Of a DNA stretch of 64,000 bases, positions 54,350 to 63,279 are shown piece by piece (within the stretch, counting starts at the first letter, position 1; each line of letters starts with the position of its first letter). Below the pieces are notes generated by a model. The model had not been told where the DNA came from. It saw nothing but the letters and a program-made list of their open reading frames with translations, and searched no databases. Where the stretch lies: assembly GCA_963743705.1 (NCBI GenBank), contig CAVUQS010000015.1, positions 168,012 to 232,011 of the forward strand. The letters run 5' to 3'. Made by a program: the position numbers and the translations under genes. This stretch comes from PALSA-243 sp963743705. Lineage in GTDB: Bacteria > Acidobacteriota > Terriglobia > Bryobacterales > Bryobacteraceae.

Positions 54350-54770
54350 AAACTACGTCCTGGGACTCGCGGCGCTCGCTGTCCTGGCTGGCATGTTTGC
54401 AGCCCCTCACGCGATTGCGCAGATCAGGGCCGCCCTGATACGCGACTCCGACAATCCGGCGCTCCAGCCAGTCGTGGTTAGTTTAACTTCTACGTTCCAG
54501 ATTCCAGCCGGCAAGCGTCTCATCATCGAGTACGTATCGTGGTCCGGTACTAAGAATTTTGGGTCTGTCGCTGCTGCTGGCATTACTGCGGTGACTAGCG
54601 GTCAAGAAGTAACTCATTGGGTCCCGGGTTCCACCACAAGTTTTGACAACATCGGCGGCAAAACGGTTTGGATCGCCGCGGACCCCGGCACGGAGCTCAC
54701 TTTACAAATGGGGCAAATCGGTATTTTTGCGCCCGTAATCCTGAGCGGCCACTACGTGAACATCCCGTAG
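54336..54770 (+). CDS. Secreted hypothetical protein
   Basis: A 144-residue protein with a clear signal peptide (MNRFRNYVLGLAALAVLAG, cleaved near AIAQ). The mature part is beta-rich (VVVSLTSTFQIPAGKRLIIE, GTELTLQMGQIGIFAP). No Cys and no known motif. Probably periplasmic or secreted. Confidence 0.6.
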   Translation: MNRFRNYVLGLAALAVLAGMFAAPHAIAQIRAALIRDSDNPALQPVVVSLTSTFQIPAGKRLIIEYVSWSGTKNFGSVAAAGITAVTSGQEVTHWVPGSTTSFDNIGGKTVWIAADPGTELTLQMGQIGIFAPVILSGHYVNIP

Positions 54771-54776
54771 CGCGAG

Positions 54777-55178
54777 CTAGCCGTTTTCGACGCGCTGCTT
54801 TATATCCGAGTACGCCGCATCGACGAGCTTACTGAGCGCCGCGGCATTGGCGGCCGTTCCCGGCCGCAGCTTCACATGGCGCATGAATTTGCCGGCGCCT
54901 TGCAGCAAGCGGTCCGGATCCGCCAGGGCTGCGCCGTGAAAAAACCCCACGTTTACGTGCGAGGTGAATACATTGACGTAGCCGAACGGCGCATCGCCCA
55001 AGCATGCAACCGGACAGCCGTCATGCAAAAGCTCGCGGACTTCGTCCCCACATTTTCGCATCACCTCAAACCAATGATGCGCGATGGCTCCCAGTTCACC
55101 GGCGTGTTCTTTCATCCAGGCATCGATGGCAGGATCCCGCTCGACAGCGCCGTTGAATCGCAGGAATTCCGTTTTCAT
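54777..55178 (-). CDS. DUF1801-family protein
   Basis: A 133-residue cytosolic protein. The family hallmarks are WFEVMRKCGDEVRELLHDGC, FGYVNVFTSHVNVGFFHGAA, and LLQGAGKFMRHVKLRPG. DUF1801 (YdhG-like) proteins have a small frataxin/iron-binding-like fold; function is poorly known. It lies just downstream of the sugar dehydrogenase gene on the same strand, only 5 bases apart, so the two may be co-transcribed. Confidence 0.85.
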   Translation of the reverse strand: MKTEFLRFNGAVERDPAIDAWMKEHAGELGAIAHHWFEVMRKCGDEVRELLHDGCPVACLGDAPFGYVNVFTSHVNVGFFHGAALADPDRLLQGAGKFMRHVKLRPGTAANAAALSKLVDAAYSDIKQRVENG

Positions 55179-55183
55179 CGCGG

Positions 55184-56770
55184 CTACTGAGAGGTTGCTC
55201 CCACCACGGCTCGGATCATGCCGTCGCTCTTGGTCATGACGTAGAGCTCACCGGCGGCGTCTCTGGCCAACCGGAGATCCGACCGTCCTCCGGGGACTCG
55301 CTCCGCGCCCGGTAGATGTTCCGCCTTGCCGCCGCGCGTATGGTATGCGATCTCATTGACAGGGGCCATTGCGCGATAGACGTTGCCATTCCAGGAGATC
55401 TTGACGTCGTGCATTTCGGCCATCGTCTTCGGATCGCCATCGTCGGCAGCCAACATCTCTTTCATCTCGGCCCACCAGATGCGGCCGGACGTAATGTCGC
55501 CGAACAGGAATTTGCCGCGCAGCGCGGGGATCGCGTTCCCACGGTAGACGAAGCCATTCGCGATCGCGATGACGCCGGCGTCCTTCGCATGGCCGTAAGC
55601 GATGACGGGATAGGTTGGATGCACTGTGCCGTCAGTCTTGGTGGCATCGATTTGGATGGGAATCACATCGTTCTGCGGAGGGCTGGAAAGGGTGTTGTCA
55701 TCGTGGAGCTGCTGCGGCCCTTCGCGCAAAGAGTAGCCGTAGTTCGCCCCTTTGTGGATGATATCGACCGTCTCCCAGGTACTTAGCCCGATCACCATTG
55801 CGATCAGGCGATTGTTTGCCTTGTTCGACGGATCGACGTCCCACGTGAGGCGATGCGGGTTGCGCAGGCCGTATGCCCAGATCTCTTTGCGGGCGCCGGA
55901 TTTCGACGCGAACGGATTATCGTTCGGGATGCGGTAACGTCCATTTTCGCTGACGGTGCTGCGGCCGGTTTGCTCTTTGATATCCGGGATAATGCGAAGG
56001 ATTTTACCCACGAGCGTGTCGAGACGCTGCGGATTGGCGCGGACGCTCGAGGTTTGCTCGCCGTTGCCACCGTCGCCGGTGGCGATGTACATGACGCGCC
56101 AGTCAGGGTCTCCCGGACGCGCGGCGGGGTTGAAAATCAGATCGGCCATAGGGTGAATGCGGCCGCTGTACTGCAGACGCATGATCTCGCGGGCGGTGCC
56201 TTCAAAGGTCGAATTCGACAGATTCGTGTCGGTCCATTCGACGATGACCGCCTCGCGCTCGGTGGTTCCGAAGGTGCGGATGGGGGGCGTGACGGCGTAG
56301 CCCGACGTTTTCAAGCCGGGAAAATTCTTGTTATCGGGTATGCCGGACGCCGGCAGCGCGGGATCTTCGAGGTGAATCGTATAGAACTTGCCGTTGTGGG
56401 CGTAGTCGGGGTCGAATTCGAAGCTGATGAAGCCGCTCGCCAGCAGTTGATCGATGGCGAGCCGGTGGAAGATTCCGGGCTTGCCGGGCAGGCCGTTGAA
56501 GTCGAGATAGGTGGTGGTCTTCCTGGTTTCCTCGTCCAGGATGTACAGCGGCCCGTTCAGGTCGTTGATGAAGAGCCGCTTTCTGTTGCCGCCGGGCTCC
56601 TCACGAAGGAAATTAATGCGCGCCAGCAGACCGGCGCTATTGCCGGGCCCGTCGACGGCTCCCGTCATGGGCATGGCCGCGTAGTCTTTGAGCTCGATCG
56701 TCAACTGCGGCGATGCCGCCAAGCCACAGATTACGGATGCAAAGACCGGGACGGCAGATATAAAGCGCAC
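55184..56770 (-). CDS. Exported glucose/sorbosone-dehydrogenase-type (GSDH) protein
   Basis: A 528-residue exported protein. A signal peptide (about 1-20) is followed by a six-blade propeller with features of the PQQ-dependent GSDH/Yli family: FDPDYAHNGKFYTIHLEDPA, MYIATGDGGNG, VGKILRIIPDI, IWAYGLRNPHRLTWD and YGYSLREGPQQLHDD. These enzymes oxidise aldoses or other sugars to lactones in the periplasm. The catalytic His and Arg positions are plausible but cannot be checked by eye. Confidence 0.87.
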   Translation of the reverse strand: MRFISAVPVFASVICGLAASPQLTIELKDYAAMPMTGAVDGPGNSAGLLARINFLREEPGGNRKRLFINDLNGPLYILDEETRKTTTYLDFNGLPGKPGIFHRLAIDQLLASGFISFEFDPDYAHNGKFYTIHLEDPALPASGIPDNKNFPGLKTSGYAVTPPIRTFGTTEREAVIVEWTDTNLSNSTFEGTAREIMRLQYSGRIHPMADLIFNPAARPGDPDWRVMYIATGDGGNGEQTSSVRANPQRLDTLVGKILRIIPDIKEQTGRSTVSENGRYRIPNDNPFASKSGARKEIWAYGLRNPHRLTWDVDPSNKANNRLIAMVIGLSTWETVDIIHKGANYGYSLREGPQQLHDDNTLSSPPQNDVIPIQIDATKTDGTVHPTYPVIAYGHAKDAGVIAIANGFVYRGNAIPALRGKFLFGDITSGRIWWAEMKEMLAADDGDPKTMAEMHDVKISWNGNVYRAMAPVNEIAYHTRGGKAEHLPGAERVPGGRSDLRLARDAAGELYVMTKSDGMIRAVVGATSQ

Positions 56771-56791
56771 CTCAAGACCTCCGCTGCGATT

Positions 56792-57760
56792 CTACATCAC
56801 GGCGTTGAAACCGACGGGGGCTTCCGCGATCTGAGATTGTAACCATTCCGCGACGCGGTCAAACGGGTCGAAGCCAAAGGCTTCGCCAATCGGTTTGCGG
56901 AGGTTCGAGTTGGCGTTGACGTCGTAGAATATGCGCCGGTCATTCACTTCGAGATACTCGATACCCGCTACGTCGAGGCCGCCTGCCGCGACCAGCCGTT
57001 TGCCTGTCTCGACGGCATTGGCCGGGATCTCCGCGTAGGGATAAAACTCAACCGGCTTGGACGGCGCCGACGGCGCGACTTCACAATGCCCGTCCGCACC
57101 GCCCTCGGGATTGCAAGTTTCAGAGGGGCACAGGTTAAAGGAGCCGTGCGACACGACCCGCATCGCATAGAGAAGTTTGCCTCCCAGGAATTCCATGCGC
57201 ACGATGCCGCGCGCCGGATCGCCAGGAAAATATTCCTGCAACAGGAGGAGGTTTTCCGGGAACCACAGGTCCGGGCGTTCGCGGAACAGCCGCAGGAATT
57301 CGTCCGCCGAATGGAGCAGGTACATGCGCGCGCCGCTCCCACCCTGCTCGGGCTTGAGCAGCGCGGGCCAACCCGCCTCCCAATTTTCGAGAGCGACGGC
57401 GGGATCGTTAAACGCGAGCGTGCGCGGGTGGTCGATGCCGAGGCGCAGCATGAGCGCCGCCTGGGCGCTCTTGCTCAACTCGAGAGCAAAAGCGCGGGAA
57501 CCGTTCAGGACGCGGGCGCCTCCGATTTCCAGCGCTCGCATGAAGGCCAGACAGAGGGGCACCGCGCGAGTGTTGCCGCGGACGTATGCGCTGGGGCTCG
57601 CCTGATTAAAGTAAAGTTTCGCGCGCGGCAGGCGGGCGGGATCGAACGAGTTGTGTTTGAGATCGTAAGGCGAGAATGACACGCCGCGGCGTTCGAGAGC
57701 GGCGAAGAGCGGCTTCTGCCATTCCGGATGTTCGTGAATCACGATGAGGTCGGGCGTCAT
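56792..57760 (-). CDS. ATP-grasp ligase (RimK-like)
   Basis: A 322-residue cytosolic enzyme of the ATP-grasp fold. Visible are ARVLNGSRAFALELSKSAQ, WPALLKPEQGGSGARMYLL (Lys and Gly-rich loop), LLLQEYFPGDPARGIVRMEF and VNDRRIFYDVNANSNLR, the metal/ATP region. Such enzymes join a carboxylate to an amine, for example in glutathione-like or amino-acid-tag synthesis. No partner gene shows the substrate. It lies 22 bases upstream of the GSDH gene. Confidence 0.87.
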   Translation of the reverse strand: MTPDLIVIHEHPEWQKPLFAALERRGVSFSPYDLKHNSFDPARLPRAKLYFNQASPSAYVRGNTRAVPLCLAFMRALEIGGARVLNGSRAFALELSKSAQAALMLRLGIDHPRTLAFNDPAVALENWEAGWPALLKPEQGGSGARMYLLHSADEFLRLFRERPDLWFPENLLLLQEYFPGDPARGIVRMEFLGGKLLYAMRVVSHGSFNLCPSETCNPEGGADGHCEVAPSAPSKPVEFYPYAEIPANAVETGKRLVAAGGLDVAGIEYLEVNDRRIFYDVNANSNLRKPIGEAFGFDPFDRVAEWLQSQIAEAPVGFNAVM

Positions 57761-57891
57761 GGGCTCTGAGGGCGGTGCTGAAGTCCTATTCTAGTTGGCT
57801 GGGAATCGGGATCGGTAGGGGCGGGAGTTGGCGACAGCGTTGGCTGCCGATCGGACGGGTTTCTTCCCAAAAGACGATTCTGTTGTCCACA

Positions 57892-57920
57892 TTCTGCCCC
57901 GCTCCGTCGTTTTATATAAT
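57892..57920 (+). promoter_or_regulatory. Possible promoter of the DUF1800 gene
   Basis: A perfect -10 TATAAT (57915-57920) with a weak -35 TTCTGC (57892-57897) 17 bases upstream, 36 bases before the ATG. Confidence 0.4.
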
Positions 57921-57956
57921 GAAAATCAAGATTTCGCTCCGTGGAGGCGCCAGGAG

Positions 57957-59939
57957 ATGAAACGAGCATTGCTCACTGCGGCCGCCGTTACGGCCCTAGC
58001 CATTCCCCGTGCTGGTCAGGCGATTGATCCCTTCGAACAGAAACTGAGCCCCGACCGCCAGATCGTTCAGGCCTTGAATCGGCTGACCTTCGGGCCGCGT
58101 CACGGCGATGGGGAAGAAGTGCACCGCATTGGGGTCGCCAAGTGGATGGAGCAGCAGCTTCATCCCGATCAGATCGCCGAAAACCCGGTGTTGGAGCAGC
58201 GCCTCAGGCCTTTCGACACGCTCTCGATGCCGGTCACCGAAATCGCCACGCGCTACGCGCCGAACCAAAACATGGCCATGGTGATCATGGGTCCCTTGGC
58301 GGAACTTAATAAGCTTGGACAAGCTGTGCGCAGCAAGGTGTTGAACGGCACCGCCGAAGAGCGCACCGCCGCGCTCGACGCCATGGATCCCGAGACGCGC
58401 GCCAAAGTGCTCGGCGCCCTCCCTCCCAACGTGATCGAATACACGCCCAAGTATAAGGATGAGGCCGAAAAAGCTCACAAGGCCGTGACGGAAGAGCGCC
58501 AGGCCCAGCTTCGCCAACGCAATCCGCAGCTCAGGGATCTGCTCTCGCCGCAAGATGCCGAGGCCGTCCGCTCCAATGACAAAGAGCGCGTGATGGGCGT
58601 CGTCAATAAGCTCGATTTCGAAAAGCGCGTCGCGGTCATCGGCCTGCTTGATCCCAAGTTCCAGGCGTATTTCCCCGAGTATCGCCGCGAAGCCGAGGCG
58701 CGCCGCACGCCGCGCCTCGTGCCCAGCGACGACGCCAAGCAGGCGCGAATCTATCGCGCTGTCTATTCCAACCGCCAGTTGGAGGAAGTGCTGGTCGACT
58801 ACTGGTTCAATCACTTTAACGTCGATTCCACCAAGAATGTCGCCAACACGGGGAACCTCGGGCAAGTGCTGATCGGGAGCTATGAGCGCGATGCGATCCG
58901 CCCACACGTCCTCGGCCACTTCAAAGACCTGCTGCTCGCTACCGCCCGGCACCCGGCGATGCTTTACTATCTCGACAACTGGGAATCCCTCGCCGCCGGA
59001 AGTTTCGACGTCGGCCCGTTCGCGCCGCAACGCGGCATTCTCAACGGCGTGCCCAATTCCATCCTCCCCAACGGTTTGCAGCGCCTCGCGCATGGCCTCA
59101 ATGAAAATTACGGCCGCGAGGTCATGGAACTGCACGCGCTCGGCGTGAAGGGCGGCTACACTCAAGCCGACGTGATCGCCGTGGCGCGCTGCTTCACGGG
59201 TTGGACCGTGCGCAGTCCGGAGCGTCCCGAGTTCGTCTTTGCGCCATTCATGCACGATTACGGCGAGAAGGTCGTGCTCGGCCACAAACTCCCCGCCGGC
59301 GGGGCCGAAGAGGATGGCCTCAAGGTCATCGACATTCTGGCGCATCATCCCTCCACGGCGCATTTCATTTCGCTTGGCCTGGCGCGCCATTTCGTAGCTG
59401 ACACGCCCCCGCCCGAACTGGTCGACCGTATGGCGCAAACCTTCATGAAGACCGATGGCGATCTGCGCGCCGTCATGGAGACCATGTTCCGCTCTCCCGA
59501 GTTCTTCTCGGAAGGCGCTTGGCAGGCGCGCGTGAAGTCGCCTCTCGAAATCGCCGCCAGCACGATTCGCGCCATGGGGGCCGACGTCAGTGACGCCTGG
59601 TCCACCGTGCAGAGAGTAGCCGACATGGGCGAAGCCCTGTACGGAAAAATGGACCCCAACGGCTACCCCGACGTCGCAGAAACCTGGCTTGGCGCTACTG
59701 CCGCCATCGCGCGCATGAACTTCGGCGCAGCCGTGGCCTCCGGCGATCTGCCCGGCGTCACCGTAGACATGTCCCGTTGGCAGGGGATGGATAACGCTTC
59801 CATCGCGAAGGCGCTTCTCGGGCATGACGCTTCGCAACAGACCATGGGGGCAATCTCCGATGGACTTATGGGTAAGAACGCCTCACCCTCGGTGGTCGCG
59901 TCGCTGGTACTTGGTTCACCGGACTTCGAGAGGAGGTAA
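57957..59939 (+). CDS. DUF1800 exported protein
   Basis: A 660-residue exported protein (signal peptide MKRALLTAAAVTALAIPRAG). The DUF1800 domain includes LNRLTFGPRHGDGEEVHRIG near the start, LEEVLVDYWFNHFNVDSTKN, NYGREVMELHALGVKGGYTQ, and VARCFTGWTV. Start chosen at ATG 57957 with GGAGG (57943-57947) 9 bases upstream; the frame extends upstream without a signal peptide. DUF1800 proteins are almost always paired with a DUF1501 protein, as here, 6 bases downstream. The function is unknown, but the pair is exported together. Confidence 0.9.
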   Translation: MKRALLTAAAVTALAIPRAGQAIDPFEQKLSPDRQIVQALNRLTFGPRHGDGEEVHRIGVAKWMEQQLHPDQIAENPVLEQRLRPFDTLSMPVTEIATRYAPNQNMAMVIMGPLAELNKLGQAVRSKVLNGTAEERTAALDAMDPETRAKVLGALPPNVIEYTPKYKDEAEKAHKAVTEERQAQLRQRNPQLRDLLSPQDAEAVRSNDKERVMGVVNKLDFEKRVAVIGLLDPKFQAYFPEYRREAEARRTPRLVPSDDAKQARIYRAVYSNRQLEEVLVDYWFNHFNVDSTKNVANTGNLGQVLIGSYERDAIRPHVLGHFKDLLLATARHPAMLYYLDNWESLAAGSFDVGPFAPQRGILNGVPNSILPNGLQRLAHGLNENYGREVMELHALGVKGGYTQADVIAVARCFTGWTVRSPERPEFVFAPFMHDYGEKVVLGHKLPAGGAEEDGLKVIDILAHHPSTAHFISLGLARHFVADTPPPELVDRMAQTFMKTDGDLRAVMETMFRSPEFFSEGAWQARVKSPLEIAASTIRAMGADVSDAWSTVQRVADMGEALYGKMDPNGYPDVAETWLGATAAIARMNFGAAVASGDLPGVTVDMSRWQGMDNASIAKALLGHDASQQTMGAISDGLMGKNASPSVVASLVLGSPDFERR

Positions 59940-59945
59940 CGCGCT

Positions 59946-61235
59946 ATGTTCACCAGACGATTTTTTCTTCGCGGATCGGCCATTGCCATGGCCGGTACGG
60001 GACCGGCGCCGATGTGGCTGGCTCGCGCCGCCGCGTCCGAAGGTAAGAAGCGCAAGACGCTCGTCGCCATCTTCATGCGTGGCGCGGCCGATGGCTTGAA
60101 CATCGTAGTCCCCTTCGGCGACCCGCGCTACCGGGAGGTGCGGCCCGTTCTCGGGCTCCAGCCGCCGCGCCCCCAGGATGACAACGGGAACAACGGTCCC
60201 TTCGGACCAGTCATCGATCTCGACGGCAAGTTCGGTCTGCATGCCGGCCTGCGGCCGTTCCAAGATCTTTGGGACAAGAAGTTCCTGGCGATTGTTGAAG
60301 CCACCGGTTCGCCCGATCCATCCCGCTCCCACTTCGACGCCCAGGATTACATGGAATCCGGCACGCCCGGCAAGACCGGCGACGGCTGGTTGAACCGCGC
60401 CCTCGGCGCTGCTGGACCGGACGCCACGGCTCTGCGGGCCGTCGCGCTTTCCAATCGTGTGCCCCGGTCGCTGCGCGGCCAGTATGAGGCCGTCGCGCTG
60501 GGCAACGTGCAGGATTTCAACATTTCCGACGAAGAGCGCCTCGCCATTCTGCGCAACATGTATTCGCTCACTTCCGACGCCACCCTGCGCCGCACCGGCC
60601 AGGATGCATTCGAGGCCATGAAGATAATCCAGGCGGTGTCGAAAGACCAGCCGACCAACCAAGGCGCGCGCAGAATTCCCGTGGATTCGGGGGGCCCCAT
60701 TACGCCCGTCCGGAACCAGCGCCCGAATTACAACGCCGGCGGCCAGCTAGGCCGCAATCTCCAGGAACTCGCGCGCCTCATCAAGGCCGATGCCGGCGTC
60801 GAAACGGCTTTCGCCGAAATCGACGGCTGGGACCATCACCAGAACGAAAACAATCAACTCCCGAATTTGCTGAGCCAGTTTTCTAATGCGATCGCGGCCT
60901 TTTGCGAGGACTTGGGGAACCGCATGGACGACATCGTCATCGTGACCATGTCCGAATTCGGCCGCACCGTCGCGGAAAACGGCGGCGGCGGCACCGACCA
61001 CGGACACGGCAGCCTGATGATGGTGCTGGGGGGAGCGGTGCAAGGCGGCAAAATCTACGGCGAATGGCCCGGCCTCGAAAGGGAACAACTATTCGAAGGC
61101 CGCGACTTAGCAGTAACAACCGATTTCCGCCTCGTCCTAAGCGAACTCGTCCGTGGTCATCTGGGTCGCAACGATCTAGCCTCGGTCTTCCCCGGCTTCA
61201 CGCCGGGAAAAGCATTGGGACTTCTGCGAGCGTAG
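59946..61235 (+). CDS. DUF1501 exported protein
   Basis: A 429-residue protein with a Tat-like leader (RRFFLRGSAIAMAGTG). The DUF1501 domain (sulfatase/alkaline-phosphatase-like fold) shows TLVAIFMRGAADGLNIVVPF, HAGLRPFQDLWDKKFLAIVE, WDHHQNEN and TMSEFGRTVAENGGGGTDHG. It starts 6 bases after the DUF1800 stop and is surely co-transcribed. The two products probably work together in the envelope; substrate unknown. Confidence 0.92.
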   Translation: MFTRRFFLRGSAIAMAGTGPAPMWLARAAASEGKKRKTLVAIFMRGAADGLNIVVPFGDPRYREVRPVLGLQPPRPQDDNGNNGPFGPVIDLDGKFGLHAGLRPFQDLWDKKFLAIVEATGSPDPSRSHFDAQDYMESGTPGKTGDGWLNRALGAAGPDATALRAVALSNRVPRSLRGQYEAVALGNVQDFNISDEERLAILRNMYSLTSDATLRRTGQDAFEAMKIIQAVSKDQPTNQGARRIPVDSGGPITPVRNQRPNYNAGGQLGRNLQELARLIKADAGVETAFAEIDGWDHHQNENNQLPNLLSQFSNAIAAFCEDLGNRMDDIVIVTMSEFGRTVAENGGGGTDHGHGSLMMVLGGAVQGGKIYGEWPGLEREQLFEGRDLAVTTDFRLVLSELVRGHLGRNDLASVFPGFTPGKALGLLRA

Positions 61236-61295
61236 CCAACGGAGCGGTTTCATTCGCCAGCCAATTCGCAAACCGCCGCCAACGCGCGCATATCG

Positions 61296-61321
61296 GGTAG
61301 TGTCTCAGTTTGAATTTCTGA
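61296..61321 (+). repeat. Left terminal inverted repeat
   Basis: Starts GGTAGTG, then TCTCAGTTTGAAT; pairs with the copy at 62002-62027 (mismatches at positions 8, 21 and 24). Confidence 0.65.
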
Positions 61322-61348
61322 GCGCGGCCCGTCTGGCAAATCGCGCGA

Positions 61349-61882
61349 CTAAGCAGGAACGTACGTCAACCGAATCAGGTCATCGGCGATTAAATCGCTG
61401 GCCACCAGGTGGAGCGGCGGCCGGGGGCCGGCGAAGAAGGGCTTGCCACCACCAAGCACGACGGGGCGGAGGTAGAGTCGATACTCATCGATAAGGCCGG
61501 CCTCGGTCAGGCTTTGCGCCAGGACTGGTCCGCCAACTTGAATCTCGCCAGCCAACTCAGCCTTCAGCCTGCGTATCACCGTCTCGAAGTCATCCGCGAC
61601 AAGCGTGGCGTTGGGGCCAACTGACTTGAGCGAACGCGACACGACCCACTTCGGCTGGCTCCGCCACGCCACCGCGAAGTCGCGGTCCTCCGCGTCCCAA
61701 TCAGGAAGGTCTTCGTCCCAATAACGCATGATCTCGTACATGCGGCGACCGTAGATGACGCCCGTCAGGCCACGCACCAGCTCGATGAAGTGACGGAAGG
61801 CCGCGGGTACAGGCGGCCCAAGCTTCGTGTGGTCGACGTAGCCATCCAGGGACTGGCTCAATCCGTAGACAAGTTTTGCCAT
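61349..61882 (-). CDS. Dihydrofolate reductase-like (RibD C-terminal) protein
   Basis: A 177-residue reductase of the RibD-C/DHFR fold. Signatures are LVYGLSQSLDGYVDH, VIYGRRMYEIMRYW, KWVVSRSL and IQVGGPVLAQSLTEAGLIDE with YLRPVVLGGGKPFF. Start at ATG 61882, preceded by a GGGAGGGAG ribosome-binding region. Members reduce pteridines or related compounds with NADPH; the substrate here is not known. It is enclosed by matching inverted repeats and looks like the passenger of a small mobile unit. Confidence 0.9.
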   Translation of the reverse strand: MAKLVYGLSQSLDGYVDHTKLGPPVPAAFRHFIELVRGLTGVIYGRRMYEIMRYWDEDLPDWDAEDRDFAVAWRSQPKWVVSRSLKSVGPNATLVADDFETVIRRLKAELAGEIQVGGPVLAQSLTEAGLIDEYRLYLRPVVLGGGKPFFAGPRPPLHLVASDLIADDLIRLTYVPA

Positions 61883-62001
61883 GCTGCAGATCTCCCTCCC
61901 ACGTTCTTCAGAATAGCTTGCGCCGGCGTCGGGGAGGAGGTTGAACATTATCTGCGCGCCGCATTGCCGGTGTGATCAATAACCAGAGGTCCGCATGCAA
62001 T

Positions 62002-62027
62002 TCCGAGATTCAAACTGAGGCACTACC
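62002..62027 (-). repeat. Right terminal inverted repeat
   Basis: Inverted partner of the repeat at 61296-61321; 23 of 26 positions identical. Confidence 0.65.
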
Positions 62028-62146
62028 AAATATCGGATACCTTCACCGGTCTGTCGTGTCACCAGAAGGGCTACGGCCTTGGCAAGACGGTTGTCACTTG
62101 GTACGCCACGGGCATACCTCCGACGACTCCTAAGTAGACAGAGCTG

Positions 62147-62827
62147 TTATTGCTTTGCGGCACTGGATCGGCCGGATCGCTTAGAGACTGCCTTCTTTGG
62201 CAATCGCGGAACAACCTGAACGCCCGCCCAAAGCGTAGCGATCGTTTGCTCGACCACGAGAGTCTGGTCAGGCAAGTCAGGCACAACCCCTTGTATGACC
62301 ATGAGCGTGGCGAGGCCGAAGATCGTGTACCACCAAGTGTGAGCTACCACTATGTCATCTCTACTTGGCAATCCTTCATCCTTGGCAACATCGAAAAAAA
62401 GCTGTACGAAACGTTGGAACAAAGGCGTGCCAATGTCGTTGATATATTGTCCAGCGCGGATGCCGTTGCGGTTTTCCGGCCCGAAGAAGACGTTGCGGAA
62501 CTGCTGTGGATGGGCAGTGCAGAACTGAATCAAGCCACGTGAAGTCGCAAAAAGACGCTCTTTCGGTGCAGGATATTTAGCGGCAATCGCGTCGAAGTTC
62601 TGAATCAGCAGCCCGACCGTCTCGCTGCTCAACTCGGCAAGAATATGCGATTTGTCAGGGAAATGCTGGTAGATCACGGCGTGCGTATAGCCGATCTCTT
62701 TAGCGATCGCACGAAGCGTCACGGCTTCATAACCGCGATCGGCGAACATTTTGCTGGCCGCCGCAAGAATTTCGCCCCGCAGCCTCTCCTTACGTTCTAC
62801 CCGGCGACTTGGTGATGTGGATGTCAC
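62147..62827 (-). CDS. TetR-family transcriptional regulator
   Basis: A 226-residue regulator. The N-terminal helix-turn-helix reads ILAAASKMFADRGYEAVTLR, AIAKEIGYTHAVIYQHFPDK. The C-terminal ligand domain contains FWWYTIFGLATLMVIQG-like hydrophobic helices and ends in a basic Lys/Arg/Ser tail. TetR proteins usually repress a neighbour until a ligand binds. An 11-base palindrome lies 51 bases upstream of its start and again before the NmrA-like gene. Confidence 0.92.
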   Translation of the reverse strand: MTSTSPSRRVERKERLRGEILAAASKMFADRGYEAVTLRAIAKEIGYTHAVIYQHFPDKSHILAELSSETVGLLIQNFDAIAAKYPAPKERLFATSRGLIQFCTAHPQQFRNVFFGPENRNGIRAGQYINDIGTPLFQRFVQLFFDVAKDEGLPSRDDIVVAHTWWYTIFGLATLMVIQGVVPDLPDQTLVVEQTIATLWAGVQVVPRLPKKAVSKRSGRSSAAKQ

Positions 62828-62877
62828 TTCACCAGCTTACTCCCCTTTTGGCTATTTTGCGACCACTTGTTTACTTA

Positions 62878-62890
62878 TAACCATTGGTTA
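62878..62890. promoter_or_regulatory. Candidate TetR operator (TetR side)
   Basis: TAACCATTGGTTA is a perfect palindrome with a one-base centre, 51 bases upstream of the TetR start. The core AACCAWTGGTT recurs before the NmrA-like gene. Confidence 0.5.
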
Positions 62891-62924
62891 AATTACCATC
62901 GATGGTTTGCTGGGTTGGAACGCC

Positions 62925-63150
62925 CTTCTCGACCAGCCAGCGACAGCTCAGGCTGATGCCGTAACCGGGGCGCCTGGCCGTCCCGCCATCGATGTTCGAG
63001 CGGCGGTCCTTTTCGTTCTTCGTGATGTGCGGGTGACGTTCAAGGCCCGCGCGGCGACGACAAAGTCCTTCGTATCGTGGGCCTTGTCGGCTCCCACGGT
63101 GATGCGCCGGAACGGCCTTCCTGCTTGTCGGCGAGCATCAGCATCCGCCC
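62925..63150 (-). pseudogene. Remnant of an IS5-type transposase
   Basis: The minus strand encodes RRITVGADKAHDTKDFV, then RALNVT, then (one frame over, after a missing C near 63031) PHITKNEKDRRSNIDGGTAR and RPGYGISL. This is the C-terminal part of an IS4/IS5-class DDE transposase whose normal text is TVGADKAYDT..NVTPH..RRSAIDGRTTRHPGYAIS. Both ends are missing and no terminal repeats are seen, so the piece is dead. Confidence 0.7.
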
Positions 63151-63159
63151 AAACTGTGC

Positions 63160-63206
63160 AACCACTGAATATTTGTCAACCAATGAATAATTTGCAACCA
63201 ATGGTT
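63160..63206. promoter_or_regulatory. Candidate TetR operator cluster (NmrA side)
   Basis: Three AACCA half-sites at 63160, 63178 and 63196 are exactly 18 bases apart. The last forms the palindrome AACCAATGGTT (63196-63206), matching the core found before the TetR gene. TTGCAA (63192-63197) overlaps the last site and may be a -35. Confidence 0.5.
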
Positions 63207-63279
63207 TTCCAAGGCCTCTAATAGTCAGGTCGCCCATTTGGATGGGCGGCCAAATACGAGGCAAAAGGAGAAAACGAGC

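Larger units (their letters stand above)
61290..62036. mobile_element. Small TIR-bounded element carrying a DHFR-like gene
   Basis: The 26-base left repeat (61296-61321) begins GGTAGTG and contains CTCAGTTTGAAT. Its inverted partner occupies 62002-62027, with 23 of 26 positions identical. ATATCGG lies as a direct repeat at 61290-61296 and 62030-62036, directly outside (overlapping the first base on the left and two bases off on the right). No transposase lies inside, only the reductase gene. The form is that of a passenger-carrying or non-autonomous insertion. Confidence 0.6.
62828..63279. other. Control region with an inserted transposase fragment
   Basis: This 450-base stretch lies between the divergent TetR and NmrA-like genes. 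It contains the two palindromic operators (listed separately), a block of 18-base spaced half-sites, and a degenerate transposase fragment. No intact gene is present. Confidence 0.55.
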
